A DNA stretch of 64,000 nt from Diphasiastrum complanatum (taxonomy: Eukaryota > Streptophyta > Lycopodiopsida > Lycopodiales > Lycopodiaceae). Below the pieces are notes generated by a model that was not told the DNA's origin, searched no databases, and saw only the letters and a list, made by a program, of their open reading frames with translations. Position numbers and translations under genes: made by a program. Positions within the stretch are counted from its first letter, which is position 1. Each line of letters starts with the position of its first letter. This document shows positions 10,407 through 21,949 of the stretch, one piece after another. The stretch is from positions 1-64,000 of the forward strand of contig MU831935.1 in NCBI GenBank assembly GCA_029204225.1. Reading direction: 5' to 3'.

Positions 10407-11300
10407 TGTCAGAGAAGTTGGGAAAGGATAGATCAATCAACTTCAATTCTCTTGGTGCGTGCACTATTGGTGACTTAGTAGGCGAACACAAGAACATAAT
10501 AATTTTAGAGCTTCTAATGCACGATGGTAGCGGAAGCGATGAACAAACAACCAGGCAAATCAATTAGATAGTCAGATAGAACATGGGAAAGCATTGTAGT
10601 ATTGACATGAATCTCAACTCAGAACCTCAGATTAAGTATAATGAAATATACAAGTTAATAATGCAGGTGAGCGCAAAACAATTGCGGACGTAACCGCGTG
10701 CTTCACAAAGCTAATCACAATATGTGAAGCTTATGAACCTGTTACTGACAATCTGTCTGAAAGAAAGAATCGATGCGTGAAAGCATCTACAATGTTTGTC
10801 TCACATGTTACGAATCGTGCTTTGTTCTCTCTCCTCTGAATACTGAAAAAAGTATTCACTATATACACAAATTTTATAGGTGTGCAGATGAAGGAGGTAC
10901 AAAAAAGTGGTTATGTCGTCTGTAGGAGATCGTGGGTGGCTGCTGTCGTTGTCAAATTTGATTGCACAGTGCATAGAACGAGCATGAGGAGGCCACGACG
11001 TCGGTCTTTGCTACAATTGACGTTGGTGAAAATGCAAAAATTGTGACACTTTGTTGCATTTCTCGCCTGTCATAAATTGCGAGTAAAAATGCAGACTGTC
11101 GCATTGTCGGCTTTTTTGCCTATTCAGGTTTACTTGTATTTATGCAGACTGTGCAACTGTCGCAAAACACTTAGTTGCTCAGGATGGCCTGAAGGTGGAA
11201 AGGCAAAAAATGTCGGGTTTTTCCGCCTGTGGAAAGTCCTGAGTAAAAATGCAGACTGTAGCGACAAATAGTTCAAATATGCAGACTGTGGGACAACACA
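10407..11300 (-). mobile_element. Copia A 5' LTR (right end approximate)
   Basis: It starts with TG at 10407 next to the PBS. The first 220 bp are the same sequence found repeatedly in the 4.4-7.1 kb mosaic. Further right are repeated motifs such as GTAAAAATGCAGACTGT (about 11080, 11222, 11300), related to motifs near the LTR ends of Copia B and C. The terminal CA could not be placed. Confidence 0.6.
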
Positions 11301-11850
11301 AGTAAAAATGCAGCATCATGAAGGGGGGGGGGTGTGTGTGTGGTTATTATATGGTGAGTGCTCTCAACTTAAATTAGCATGTCACTCTAACCAAGCCATC
11401 ATATTTTCAACCAAGATTTTGGGGGTACTGCAAGCCTCTATGTCAATCCAAGGGTGGAGCATTATTGGTGGGGGCTCATCTCTCTCTCCTAGGGCTCTTA
11501 TATGGTGAGTACTCTCATAATATTATATTGTGAGTGTTCTCATAATTATATAAAGCAAAATCCAAACTTATAATGCTATAAATATAAGAACAAGCCTTCA
11601 AATTCAACATTTCCAACAAAGTTGGTATACCACCACTTTGACATTTGTTATCAATATTTGTCCACTCATTTGTACAAAAACAACATACCCAAAAAAGTAA
11701 ATATATCAAGAGGCTGTGTAAAAAAAGTAAAGGTATCATCAAGAAGAGGTTGTGTAGCTCTGGAATGGGTACCACCACCACTTAACCTAGCATGTCACCC
11801 TAACCAAGTCATCATATTTTCAACCAAGATTTTGGGGGTACTGCAAGCCT
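11300..11850. repeat. second copy of the block-1 repeat mosaic
   Basis: Contains a G-rich run at about 11323, TATATGGTGAGTGCTCTC-type units and one more copy of block 1 (about 11580-11830), matching 5330-5610. It contains two copies of CAACCAAGATTTTGGGGGTA at about 11410 and 11820. No coding sequence is supported. Confidence 0.6.
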
Positions 11851-13085
11851 CTTTCTTGGTGGGGGCTCATCTCTCTCCCCTAGGGCTCTTCACGAATCAC
11901 CATCTCTTCTCCCCAACTTCCTCCACCCTTGGGTTACGAGCAGCCCATGAATGCAATGGTTTGACAGGTGGGCGAGTGTTTTCAAAAATCTTTCAAAACA
12001 TCTCTATAACTTATTAAAACTAGAGCCACAACCTTTTTATAATGTTATAAAACAACAAACACTTACAACATTTTTCCAACAAAATTAATAAAATCACTTT
12101 GCAATTTAGTATCATAATTTGTCCGCTCATATACACAAATGTGGCCTACCAAACAAAAAGTTGTAGTCATATGAGAACAACATCAGCTCATTGTGCCAAC
12201 CTTGAAGCTACTAAATCTTAAAAATAAAAATTGTATTTGCCATTAAAAAAACAGCTTGTAAGAAGGGTTTAGCCTCAACATCTTCTTTTTACACTCGAGA
12301 AAGAAATTTTTAGTGACTTTTTCATCAAATTCAATGCGTATTCATTTTACGGCTCAATCTGAACAACCTCACCATGAATTAGTAAAATCAATATGCAATT
12401 TATTAGTCCGCCGTCTTCTTTGTCGGATCAGTTCTCACTATTCCCCAGCAGGAGTAGCAACGACAGCTGGAGAAACACTGATGGAAATTGGGAGAAATGA
12501 AGGGTTAATGATTGAAAATTAGTGATAGCCAAGCAGAGGGGTGGCGAGGAAGAAAGGGTGATAGGCGAGGTGGTGATGGAAAAGGGGATTTAAATGGCCT
12601 CTAGAGTTAGGGCCAGGGTTGGAGATAGTATTCGAAGAGGCATTTGAAAGAGGGTCTTAGGTTGATGGTGAGGTGTATGGGGTCTGTTGGCAAGCTTCAA
12701 GCTGCACGATTGTAGCTTCTACTTGCGAGCAGAGGGAGCTCGTGGCCTGTTTTGATTGGCTTGGGGTAAGGGCAACAATGGTATAGGGGTAGTGATGAGA
12801 CCACCACAATTAGCCCGGGGGGGGGGGGGTTAAAGGTTGTCTACAACTCTTTAATTAGGAAATAAACCCAATCATAAACAACATTGGGGCCATCCATCAT
12901 GGTCACCATGACCATGAGAAGTTCAGAGATACGTTGTGGGCGATGAGAGCTAACGAGGAGTGTGGAGGAAAGGAATTCAATGGCTTCGCAAATGTTGGAG
13001 TTTATAATCTATCAAATCATATATCCATCATTGGTATTAGTTTTGGCATTGGCATGATCGAGTAGGAAATAGCCAAAGATGTCGT
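11850..13085. other. no gene seen
   Basis: AT-rich, with a short G run at about 12820. The only open frames are under 70 codons and resemble nothing I know. It separates the repeat mosaic from the leader of Gypsy I. Confidence 0.4.
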
Positions 13086-14132
13086 ATTTAGTGAGGCCTC
13101 AAATCTTTGGGAGGGGAAACGTTGAAGGTCTTGGCCACCAGTCGATGCTCAAGGGGGATTTCATAATCCATGGGTATGTAGACGTTTCAATTCCACCAAG
13201 TTTGTGGCAATTTTGACTTCTAGAAATCAAGAATTCATGGTTCTCAGCCCATACTGCTTTATAGAATCTGTATAAAGGCTTCATGGAACTCTTAGAGACC
13301 ATTTAAGAAAGTTTGGATAATCACTTTTAGGCTTGATTGAGTGTTTGCATGATATCAGACGGATTTGGCTTGAAAAAGTGCGCCCTCCTACAGGTTTTTT
13401 GGCTGTTCTGAACTCACACGTGTGAATCCTAGGTGGCAGACTGACATGGCAAGAGTCTTGTTCCTTAAGTCTCCCTCCGTACTGAGCTTTACAGCACCCA
13501 ATTTGGTGTTTTGTAACCAAAGTTATGATCATCTGAAATTTTGCAATTTTGTGAGCAAAATGGGTAGAATTTCGAATTGTTCTGATTGCATGCAAGTCAA
13601 TTTCCTATTTTGAGGTACTGTGCTTGCATGGAATGTCTTCATGTTGATTCTTAAAGTGATTCTGATATGCATGTGTGGCTTAGATATGTTTTGAGTGGTT
13701 ATACGCATGTGCTCTGACTGATAGATACAAAACGGGGTTTTATAGCTAGCAATTTTCTGAGAACTAGATTTTACGTAAAATTTCGTAATAGTGAAAACAC
13801 AGTTTAATGTTGCATGTCTTGCATGCCTGATGGACATTAATGCAGTAAGGTTAAGAATTGAACAACGTATTGAATTTTCAATTTCGATTACTTAATAACT
13901 GATAGTGGTTTTGTACAAGTTTCTAAAAATGTGAAATTATTAAAAAAAATTAAAAGTGCGAAAACTCAAAATTTTAAGTTTTTTTCAGTTTCTTGAATTA
14001 TCTGTAAAATTGGCTAAAAATAGTGATTTGACCATGCTGGAGTCAATTTCAGTCGGTTTTGGTCAATTGTGCTTACTATAAGTTAATTTGATATTAACTA
14101 AATTTAGTAATTTCCAGGATAGATAAATCGAG

Positions 14133-14699
14133 ATGGCCGAAGAAACTTCAAATCAAGCTGCAAATCCAGGTGCACCATCTTACATGGTGATTTGTCAGCA
14201 GTTGAGTACGGCGCTCAATGATATGAATAATCGTAATCAGATGAGAGACCAGCAAATGGAGGTTCTGTTGAATCAAGTCAAATTGATGTCTTCACCCAAT
14301 CTCGGTTTTCAACCGAAGGTTTATGTGGGGGAGAAGAAGGAGAAGAAACCTGAAGTCGTCAAGGACTGGTTGGCCAAGTGGAGTAGTTACTTCAATCTGC
14401 ACGGAGTTTCTAATGAGAAGAAAATTGAAAGCGTCATGATGTTTTTATGCGGCAAAGCGTCATCATGGTGGCGAGATTTACTGGTGAAGCCAACTACTTG
14501 GGATGCGTTTGCGGAAGTTTTCAAGAAAGCTTTTGTAATTGCTGATGACGTTGACTACTACTTGAAGTTTGTGAACTGCAAGATGGGTACAAAGAGTTTA
14601 GACTCTTATATCCAGAAACTCATGGACCTATGGAATAGGGTTCCATCATTCGATGCGAAGTTGGCACTTTGGCAATTTGCCAGCCAACTATCAGAATGA
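14133..14699 (+). pseudogene. Gypsy I Gag capsid region
   Basis: A 188-residue open frame with MAEETSNQAANPGAPS at the start and, from about residue 70, the Retrotrans_gag pattern: VVKDWLAKWSSYFNLHGV, GKASSWWRDLLVKPTTWDAF and the following helix. It would form the capsid. It stops early; the sequence just after continues in another frame with the QVKCASKLEDAFQIAKAYD part of gag, and the zinc-knuckle region is lost. Its partner on the opposite strand at 20528-21075 is clearly homologous. Confidence 0.85.
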
Positions 14700-14712
14700 A
14701 TGCAGGTGAAAT

Positions 14713-14925
14713 GTGCTTCAAAACTTGAGGATGCATTTCAGATCGCAAAAGCATATGATTCCACAATGGTGGCATCCAAATCAAGAAGTGAGTATTCTAT
14801 TGGACAGTGGTTCAACTCATAATTTTGTAAATTCTCGTCTTGTGCAGAAACTCAACTTGGAAACTGAAGCCAACAATCATAGATATAAAGTTTATCTAGC
14901 TTCAAGAGCAGAGTTGAAGACTTAA
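14713..14925 (+). pseudogene. Gypsy I aspartic protease fragment
   Basis: VSILLDSGSTHNFVNSRLV contains the retropepsin active-site DSG in the usual hydrophobic context. It follows the gag pieces closely, with the zinc-knuckle segment deleted. The frame ends at a TAA after AELKT; related sequence continues to about 15030 (LILGYG). Confidence 0.8.
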
Positions 14926-15029
14926 AACGTAAAAGTCCCGAAGCTCCTAGCTTTGATGCAAGGACACATGGAATTAGTTAATTTTAATGTTTTAGACCTA
15001 GCTCGTACTAATTTAATCTTAGGTTATGG

Positions 15030-15660
15030 GGCAAGTTGAATTATCGGGCTCTAGCTCATCGAGCATGAAGCTTCAAACTGTCATGCTCAACCGTAGAGCA
15101 ACGTTACCAAAGAGATAGTTAAGTAAGAGTTTAGGTTAAACCTCTCTTGTAATGATGAGTTAAGATGTCTTGTAATCCCACATAGTGGGACATAAGCATA
15201 GATCAGAAATCAATAGAATGAATGCAAGAGAAATGCTAGAGTGTTAAAATCCTATTAAGATCTAGTGCAGTATGCAGATCACATAATCAATCACCATAGA
15301 CACTCCTCAGAAGCTCTCAAAGATGTCATAGCAAAAGCTTAGTCTATTACAAAGAAACATTGTACATATAGCAACGCCCCAAACTGCATGGGCTTAACAT
15401 ATGTCACTAAATTGGCCTACCACCTGCCAAACTAGAGTTAGGCCCAATATGGCCACATATACTGACAAACCCAGGACATGCCCCTGAGTATAGCATAATG
15501 AACTCAAAATCACTGTACAGGCTCATTTCTTCCGTGTGGCTACTCGGCTAACCCAAGACCAGTGCTCGATCAATATATCCTAACGGGTCACGTCCCGAAC
15601 ACAACTGAATATAACAAATCTAATTAACTGTACACTAATTACAATATCACATTTAGAGCT
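15030..15660. mobile_element. insertion within Gypsy I, unclassified
   Basis: Gypsy coding similarity stops at about 15030 and resumes with RNase H sequence at 15677. The intervening 0.6 kb has no coding sequence. Its right end (TAACTGTACACTAATTACA to ATCACATTTAGAGCTT) resembles 23150-23180 beside the left LTR of the element at 22686, so it may be an LTR-type or internal fragment of a related element. No target duplication was recognised. Confidence 0.4.
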
Positions 15661-15676
15661 TACTGTACCTATTTGG

Positions 15677-16320
15677 ATGATTGAGGCATTAGAAGCATTT
15701 GAGAAATTAAAGAAAGCTTTAGCTTCTACATCGATTCTACGAGCTCCAAACTGGACAATTGAATTTCATATTCATACTGATGCATTAAAATATGCTATTG
15801 GATCAGTTTTTATACAACCAAGAGAATATAAGAAAGACTATCTTATCAGATTTTCTAGTCGACAACTTACTGATTCTAAGAAGAATCACTCCACAACGGA
15901 ACGAGAACCAATGGCCATGTATATTTCATGAAGAAATTTTGACATTATCTAATGGCGACACATTTTGCATTTTATACCGACCATCAGCCATTGCTTTATC
16001 TAGTAAACAAGACATGCAATACGAGATGCATTGCAAGATGGTTACTATTACTAACTCAAGTTGAAGTTCTAAAAAACAAACAACATTATCTTGTCAACCA
16101 TGTCTCAAGAATACAAACAACACCAGTCAACACTGAAGTGGATGATGTACTAACAGATGTTGCATTGTTTTATGTTGAAGCGAGTGGACAACAGATATTG
16201 TTGAACAACCTAACGACTCTTTGACAAAAGTTCAAAAGAAACAATTGATTGTTAAGGCACAACCTTATCAATTGATTGCAGGCCAATTGTATCGATGTGC
16301 AATCACCTCACACGATCTAG
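15677..16320 (+). pseudogene. Gypsy I RNase H and integrase zinc-finger start
   Basis: The first frame (15677-15931) contains AFEKLKKALASTSILRAP, the RT/RNase H linker, then IEFHIHTDALKYAIGSVF, where the first RNase H Asp is kept, and SSRQLTDSKKNHSTTERE. After a frameshift come ATHFAFYTDHQPLLYLVNK (second part of RNase H) and, at about 16240-16300, VKAQPYQLIAGQLYRC, the start of the integrase H2C2 region. The integrase core is absent. These are exactly the domains missing from Gypsy II. Confidence 0.8.
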
Positions 16321-17407
16321 GCATGATTAAAGGAAGCCTGGGGATCAATAAAATCTAGAGAGAGAAAATGACTTTCTAGAGAGAAAATCCTAGAGAGAGA
16401 AAAATGTGCTTTACCAGCCTGAGTAGAGTGCTTGCTATGGGGGGGGCGAATTCCACCAATACTATAGGGGAGTGCGGGTTGCGACTCAGGACGAGCTCCA
16501 ACCAAGTCTCAACCTCCCTTGCTGGAATGTTGTCCTGGCACTCTCCTCATGCGAGCTCCTCGGATACTAGGGTCGGTCACACACTTGAAATGTGACCTTC
16601 TCATATTTATCAATAAAGTGGGATTTTTCTCAAACTGACTCTGATTACCTTCTGGGTTTCAGTGTTTGGTAAAAGTGCCAGTTGTAAGGCCGCTTCAAAA
16701 TTTTTAAGTTGGCACATAGCTGAGGATCGTATCCCGGGACGCCAGCGATATGCCGTCGGGACCATTCGGTCCGTGGTGCCAACGGTATGCTGTTGGGACT
16801 ATTTGGGTCCAGGAACTGGTTGTCTCCATATCTGTCGCGACTTGTGGTTTTGAGTGTTCCTTGCATGAACGTGAATGGGTTAAGCTCTTGGAGAACGGGC
16901 TCTAATCTGTCGGCTGAGTTGGATGGCTTGCTTGGGTGGAAGTTACCGGTTTATGGCTGTCTAGTCTGGCGTGGCGCCAGGTTGGCTTCCAGCGCTCGTG
17001 ACGAAGCTTTCGGTTGGTTAAGTCTGATGTAAGTCAGGCCGCTTGCTTGGAATGAATGTTACTCGTTTGTAACGAAGCTTCGAGTTGGTTAAGTTCGATG
17101 TATGTCGGGCGACTTGCTTGGAGGGAAGTCACCCACATCGGGACCCCCGATCTGGCATGGCGCCAGGTTGGATCTCAATGTTGATTTTCGGAACTTCAAG
17201 TTGGTTAAGTCTGATCGTTGTTGGCGAGTTGGCTGCTTGTATGTCAAGTGGGTTTGGATGGCAAGAGTTGAAGGCTGGGAAGCTAAGTCGTGGTTCCCGG
17301 CTCCCTTTGGGATGCCTGCACTACACCTGTAGAAGCATCCAATCAAACTCTAGAAGCTTCACCCCCTAGCCAAGAAATAGGAAGCATGAAAATAGTGTGA
17401 GAGCTTG
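16320..17407. repeat. unclassified sequence with degenerate tandem repeat
   Basis: No gene is supported. Between about 16920 and 17230 two degenerate units of about 185 bp share GCTTGCTTGG, TCTGGC(G/A)TGGCGCCAGGTTGG and GGTTAAGT...GATGTA. It is less AT-rich than its surroundings. The left part has purine-rich AGAGAGAAAAT repeats and a possible polyadenylation stretch (TCAATAAAGTGGG at about 16610), as in an LTR, but no partner LTR was found. Confidence 0.45.
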
Positions 17408-17703
17408 GCAATGAATCAACCACATGCAAGGTCCTAACTCTCCTATACATAGATTCCTCCAAAATAGAGTTTCTATGCTTGGATCCTCTATTCATAGAAT
17501 TGCTATTGATAATACATGCACCGGTCCCAAACCTTGTACTAACTCCATTTAGTGTGTTTTGGGCCTCACAAGGATATTAGTTACTTTCAGGTCATGTCCA
17601 GTATGACGTGGCATAACCAACAATTTGTTTCACTAGAGTACCGTCGTGTATCCAAGACTAGGAGTATATTGAATCCTATATACTGATCATGGACATAACA
17701 TTC
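17408..17703 (-). mobile_element. Gypsy II 3' LTR
   Basis: Read on the minus strand it starts TGTTATGTCCATGATCAG at 17703 and lies right next to a purine tract (minus strand of TTCTTCCCTCCTT), the expected PPT of Gypsy II. A second copy in the opposite orientation lies at about 39231-39530, far from any matching internal region, which supports the LTR identity. The left end is approximate. Confidence 0.65.
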
Positions 17704-17728
17704 TTCCCTCCTTAAACTACTTCTAACC

Positions 17729-18710
17729 TTAGAAGCTAAACTTAGGAAAATTCTTCTTTATGCTATTAACTCTCTCCCATGAATTATCATCCTCCATATG
17801 ACCTTTCCACCATATTAAGCACTCAGAGATAGAACGATTTCTCAATTGTTTATCTTTGGTTATGAGCACTTTCTCATGTTCCAAAGGTACATTAAATGAC
17901 AAATCTTCCAAATAAGATAAATCCTCGTTTGATTCAACTGTATCACCTTCATGTAAACTTAGTTTCAAACGACTTACATGAAATACTAGGTGTGAAGTCG
18001 ATTTTCCCTCAAGATTGAGTTCATACACCAAAGAACCAATTCTACGTACAATCTTGAACGGTCCACAATAACAAGTAGACATATTATAATGCTTCCATGT
18101 ATATAACGTCTTAGAATTTTTTGGAATCCTCAGTCATCAAGTTTAAAATCTCTTGGAGATCTCTTAAGATTAGTATAATGTTTAGCTCTATCCTGAGCAC
18201 TATGGATACTATCCTTAGCCACTTGCAACATCTCTTGCATATCATGCAGGAAATCAGCAACCTTCTGGATCTTAATAGACTTCATCTTAACATTTATTGG
18301 AGATCTAGGTTGAAAACTGTACATAAGCATAAATAGACTATAACCTATAGCAAAATGTTTTCTACTATTATATGCAAACTCAACCAGTGAGAGATACTCT
18401 TCTTTGCTTTTAGAAACATATGTTCTCAAAATGTCTTCCATAGTTTGATTAGTCCTTTCTGTCTGGCCATTTGATTCAGGATGATTAGAAGAACTTAAAC
18501 TAAATGAAGTTTTGAGTTTATGGAATACTGTTGACTAAAAGTGACCTGTGAACTTAGGATCTCTATCACTAACAATGTCACTTGGAGGACCATACAACCG
18601 AAATAATCTTTCAACAAATATTTGGGCTAAATCAGAAGCCTTTATAGTTGACTTTACTGATATGAAAGCAACTAACTTAGTTAACCGATCCACTACAACC
18701 TAGATAGAAT
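17729..18710 (-). pseudogene. Gypsy II integrase with chromodomain-like C-terminus
   Basis: Right to left on the minus strand: the integrase core starts VVVDRLTKLVAF (about 18700), then IVSDRDPKFTGHF and HPESNGQTERTN, keeping the catalytic D, D and E positions. The C-terminal part follows (18130-18441), then YCGPFKIVRRIGSLVYELNL and, at the end (about 17760-17830), ECLIWWKGHMEDDNSWE, a chromodomain-like module. Chromodomains direct integration to marked chromatin in this Gypsy branch. Stops at about 18090-18130 and 18535 break the frame. Confidence 0.8.
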
Positions 18711-19217
18711 TATTTTGTCATTGGTTCTTAGGAAGTCCGACTTAACTTGCCTCACAGTTCCTGGAATTGACCACTCAATTACAATCTTGATTTTATTCTC
18801 GTCAAACTTGATCCCATTAACTGTGATCTTATGACCGAGATAAAGCAACTCTTGCTTAAAGAATTCACACTTGGACTCTTTAGTGTAGAGTAATTCCCGC
18901 CGGAGTTTCATGAAGACGATTCTCAGGTGCTCTATGTGTTCCATCAAGTATTTATTGTAAACGAGAATATTATCTAGGAATACTACCACAAAATTCTCCA
19001 AATATGGACGAAATAAATCGTTCATCATTTGCTAGAACGTTGTTGGAGCATTTGTTAATTCAAGTGGTAACACTAAGAACTCATAATAACCAAATCTAGA
19101 ACGAAATCCTGTCTTTTGGACATCTTCCGACTTAATTCTTATTTGATGATACCCTATCTTGAGATCAATCTTGGTGAAATACTTAGCTCCACCTAAGTGA
19201 TCTACACGGTCATCCAT
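18693..19217 (-). pseudogene. Gypsy II reverse transcriptase fragments
   Basis: The right piece (19032-19217) has YFTKIDLKIGYHQIRI with the first catalytic Asp. The left piece (18693-19028) has VVVFLDNILVYN where FLDDILVYS is usual, so the second Asp of the YxDD box is Asn (codon AAT). It continues through ELLYLGHKIT and breaks off at about 18710. The enzyme is inactive by both the substitution and the deletion. Confidence 0.85.
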
Positions 19218-19902
19218 CCTGGGGGTAACGGATATTTATTTGTGATGGTCACCTTATTTAGCCCCTTATAATCCACACACATCCGGAGACCTCCATCTTT
19301 CTTCGCTTAAAGAAGAACATGAGCGCCCCATGGTAATTTACTAGGTTGTATATGTCCCATCCTCAAATAGTTTTCTATTCAATTTGAAATCTTTGTCTCC
19401 TCTTTCTGAGACAGGTTGACTTCCTAGAATCAACTCAATCATGTGGTCTACTGACCTAGACGGTGGCAAATTATGAGGTTATTCAGATGGAATAACATCC
19501 TTAAATTCATTTATGATCTGTTCTTTCATTGCTTGTTCATGATCTAAATTTACTGAGTTAAGAATTGCTGAGAATTCACAACCATTTACGTTCATTTTAG
19601 AAACATCCACAACTAATAGCAAATATAAAGAAAAATTTCATTTAGAATAATCCAATGCTTCTATTTCATTAGCTGTAGAAATCTTATCCAATATGGACGT
19701 GCAAAATTACTGTCAAAGAATGTAACTAGCTTATCACCCTCCTTGAAAGTGAGAACATGTTTCTCAAAATTAATTGTCAAAGAAGGTGAATTTTTGACTC
19801 GTAACTTAAAATTTAATCACTACAAGCTAGGTCTAAAATATGAAAATTGACTAATTCTTTGTATTCTTGCATCAAAACTGGGAGCTTTGGAACTTTTATG
19901 TT

Positions 19903-20226
19903 CTAAGTCTCCAACTCTGCTCCTGAAGCTAGATCAACTTTATATCTATGATTGCTGGTTTCAGTTTCCAAGCTGAGTTTCTGTACAAGACGAGAATTAA
20001 TAAAATTATGAGTTGAACCACTATCCAATAGAATACTCACTTCTCGATCTTTGATTGTGCCAGTTAAATGAAAAAGTTCATTAGACAAGAAAGAAGCAGT
20101 ACTAAAAGAACATTCACACTGACAATCTGTCAGGTTAATTTCCAAAGTCTTACCATTGCCTCCTAGGATCTCAATCACATGAGCAAACATTTTTTCCTTT
20201 CTAGACAAAACTTCATTATATGTCAA
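19903..20226 (-). pseudogene. Gypsy II protease
   Basis: An open 107-residue minus-strand frame containing VSILLDSGSTHNFINSRLV, the retropepsin DSG in the same context as in Gypsy I. A short stretch with CQCECSF lies before it, where a gag-pro linker would be. The frame ends soon after AELET. Confidence 0.8.
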
Positions 20227-20527
20227 GGCTTCTTACATATGAAACATAAGTTTTCTATTTTAGCCTTTTCCTGGGACATAGATTTCTTAAATCTCTTTCT
20301 CTTCGGCTTCCTGAGTTCCAACACTGCTTGAACTAATTAGTCAAAATAGTTTGCTTGGTCTGGACCGCGCTTCTTTCCCTTCTTGGTTTTCAAAGTGGTT
20401 GGAATTTGCGCAAACTACTTCCTAGATGCCACCATTGTGGAATCATATGCTTTCAAAATCTAAAACACATCCTCGAGGCTTTGAAGCACATTTTGCCTGT
20501 ATTTGTTTTGATAGTCGGCTGTCAAAC

Positions 20528-21075
20528 TTAGGACAAACTGCCAAAGTACCAACTTTGCATCGAATGATGGACCCTAATCCATAGGTCCATGAATTCCTGG
20601 ATATAAGAGTCCAAGCTCTTTGTACCCATTTTGCAGTTCACAAACTTCAGGTAGTAGTCAATGTCATCTGCTATCATGAAAGCTTTCTTGAAGACTTTCA
20701 CAAAAGTATCCCAGGTAGTTGGCTTCATCAGTAAATCTTGCCACCACGATGACGCTTTGTCGCGTAAGAATAACACAACACTTTCAATTTTCTTCTCATC
20801 TGGAACTCCATGCAGGTTGAAGTAACTGCTCCACTTAACAAGCTAGTCTTCAACAGCTTCAGGTTTCTTCTCCTACTTCTCCCACAAATAAATCTCCGGT
20901 TGAAAACTGAGCAAAGACATCAATTTGACCTGGTGCATCAACAAAACTTCCATTTGTTAGTCTCTCATCTTATTACAATTATTCATATCATTGAGCACCG
21001 TACTCAATTGCTGACAAATCACCATATAAGATGGTGCACCTAGATTTGCAGCTTGATTTGAAGTTTCTTTGGCCA
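20528..21075 (-). pseudogene. Gypsy II Gag
   Basis: Minus-strand frame starting near 21075 with MAKETSNQAAN, broken near 20780, then LRDKASSWWQDLLMKPTTWD and GTKSLDSYIQEFMDLW (20528-20776). It is the counterpart of 14133-14699 on the plus strand and would form the capsid. Frameshifts separate the pieces. Confidence 0.8.
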
Positions 21076-21949
21076 TCTCAATTTATCTATTCCTAGAAAA
21101 AATTGAAATTAGTGAATCTGATTAACTCATAGTGAAGTACAGTTGACCAAATCTGATTGAAATTGACTCCAGCATAGTTGATTCACTATTTTTAGTACAT
21201 TTCATAGATAATTCAAAAAACTGGAAGTAGGGCGCACTCTTTGTAGACCAAATCTTCAAAAAACATGCAAACAAATTCCCAAATCAAAAAGTGATGCTAC
21301 CAACAGATTTAAATGGTCAACTAGAGTTCCATGACGCCTTCAAGCAGGTCCTATGAAGCAGTATGTGCTGAGAACCATGATATTTCTTGATTTATAGAAG
21401 TCAAAATAGCCTCAAACTTGATGGTATTGAAACTTAAGCCTCCACCCACCAATTTACAGGTCTGATAGCAAAAGGAATACTAATCATGCTGTAAAAAATC
21501 CAGAATAATCCCATTATGGATTTAGAGAAATCCATCCCCCAAAAATCACCAAAAATCGTCAAATTTTGCCTTTTTGTTTATTCCTACAAGCTCAATTGCT
21601 GGAATTCTTGGCTCTAACTTCAAGGACAGCTTCTAGAGACTATGACTCACCTCTTTACAAGCTCTACTTGGTGTTCTACAGCCACCTACTATCCAATTCT
21701 ATGTGAATTTTGGCGTTTTTCTTGTTTTTTCATCATCATAAAATGGAAATTTATGGCAAGAAATGTTTTTTTCAACACACGCAAACCAATTTACAAAATT
21801 AAAACATAGATACTTCTTTTTGCCTGATTTGGGCTTGAAACAAAACATAATAATCCAAAAAATGCCCAAGAAGCTTGATAACAGGCAGAACCATTCTTGA
21901 AAACATCAGAAGTAAGAAATAGATAGCCAACAGATCCTCTGGAGCATCT

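Larger units (their letters stand above)
7161..11300 (-). mobile_element. Copia A, decayed Ty1/Copia element
   Basis: A minus-strand Copia element in the order 5' LTR (from 10407 rightward), PBS (10395-10406), leader, gag, zinc knuckle, protease region, integrase and RT. The RNase H domain is absent; at the left the RT runs into the chimeric tandem array. Many stops and frameshifts make it non-functional. The right end near 11300 is approximate because the LTR grades into more repeat mosaic. Copia B, C and D are relatives with the same gene order. Confidence 0.8.
13085..16320 (+). mobile_element. Gypsy I, decayed Ty3/Gypsy element
   Basis: Plus-strand element: leader (about 13085-14132), gag, protease, a 0.6-kb foreign insertion, then RNase H and the start of integrase. 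The RT fingers and palm and most of the integrase are missing. It is the same family as Gypsy II (17408-21450, minus): both gags start MA(E/K)ETSNQAAN and both proteases read ILLDSGSTHNF. No LTR could be assigned to it. Confidence 0.75.
17408..21450 (-). mobile_element. Gypsy II, decayed chromodomain-type Gypsy
   Basis: Minus-strand element with 3' LTR, PPT, integrase with a C-terminal chromodomain-like end, RT, protease, gag and leader. A deletion at about 18710 joins the RT directly to the integrase core, removing RT thumb, RNase H and the integrase zinc finger. No 5' LTR or PBS was recognised at the right end. Gag, protease and leader are homologous to Gypsy I in inverted orientation. Confidence 0.75.

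Noticed and set aside
11077-12017. Open frames within the Copia A LTR and the second repeat mosaic
   Set aside because: They translate sequence that also occurs as non-coding repeat blocks at 4-5.6 kb with different frames.
16404-17369. Several open frames of 60-94 codons in 16.4-17.4 kb
   Set aside because: They overlap one another on both strands over a degenerate tandem repeat; none has a known domain.
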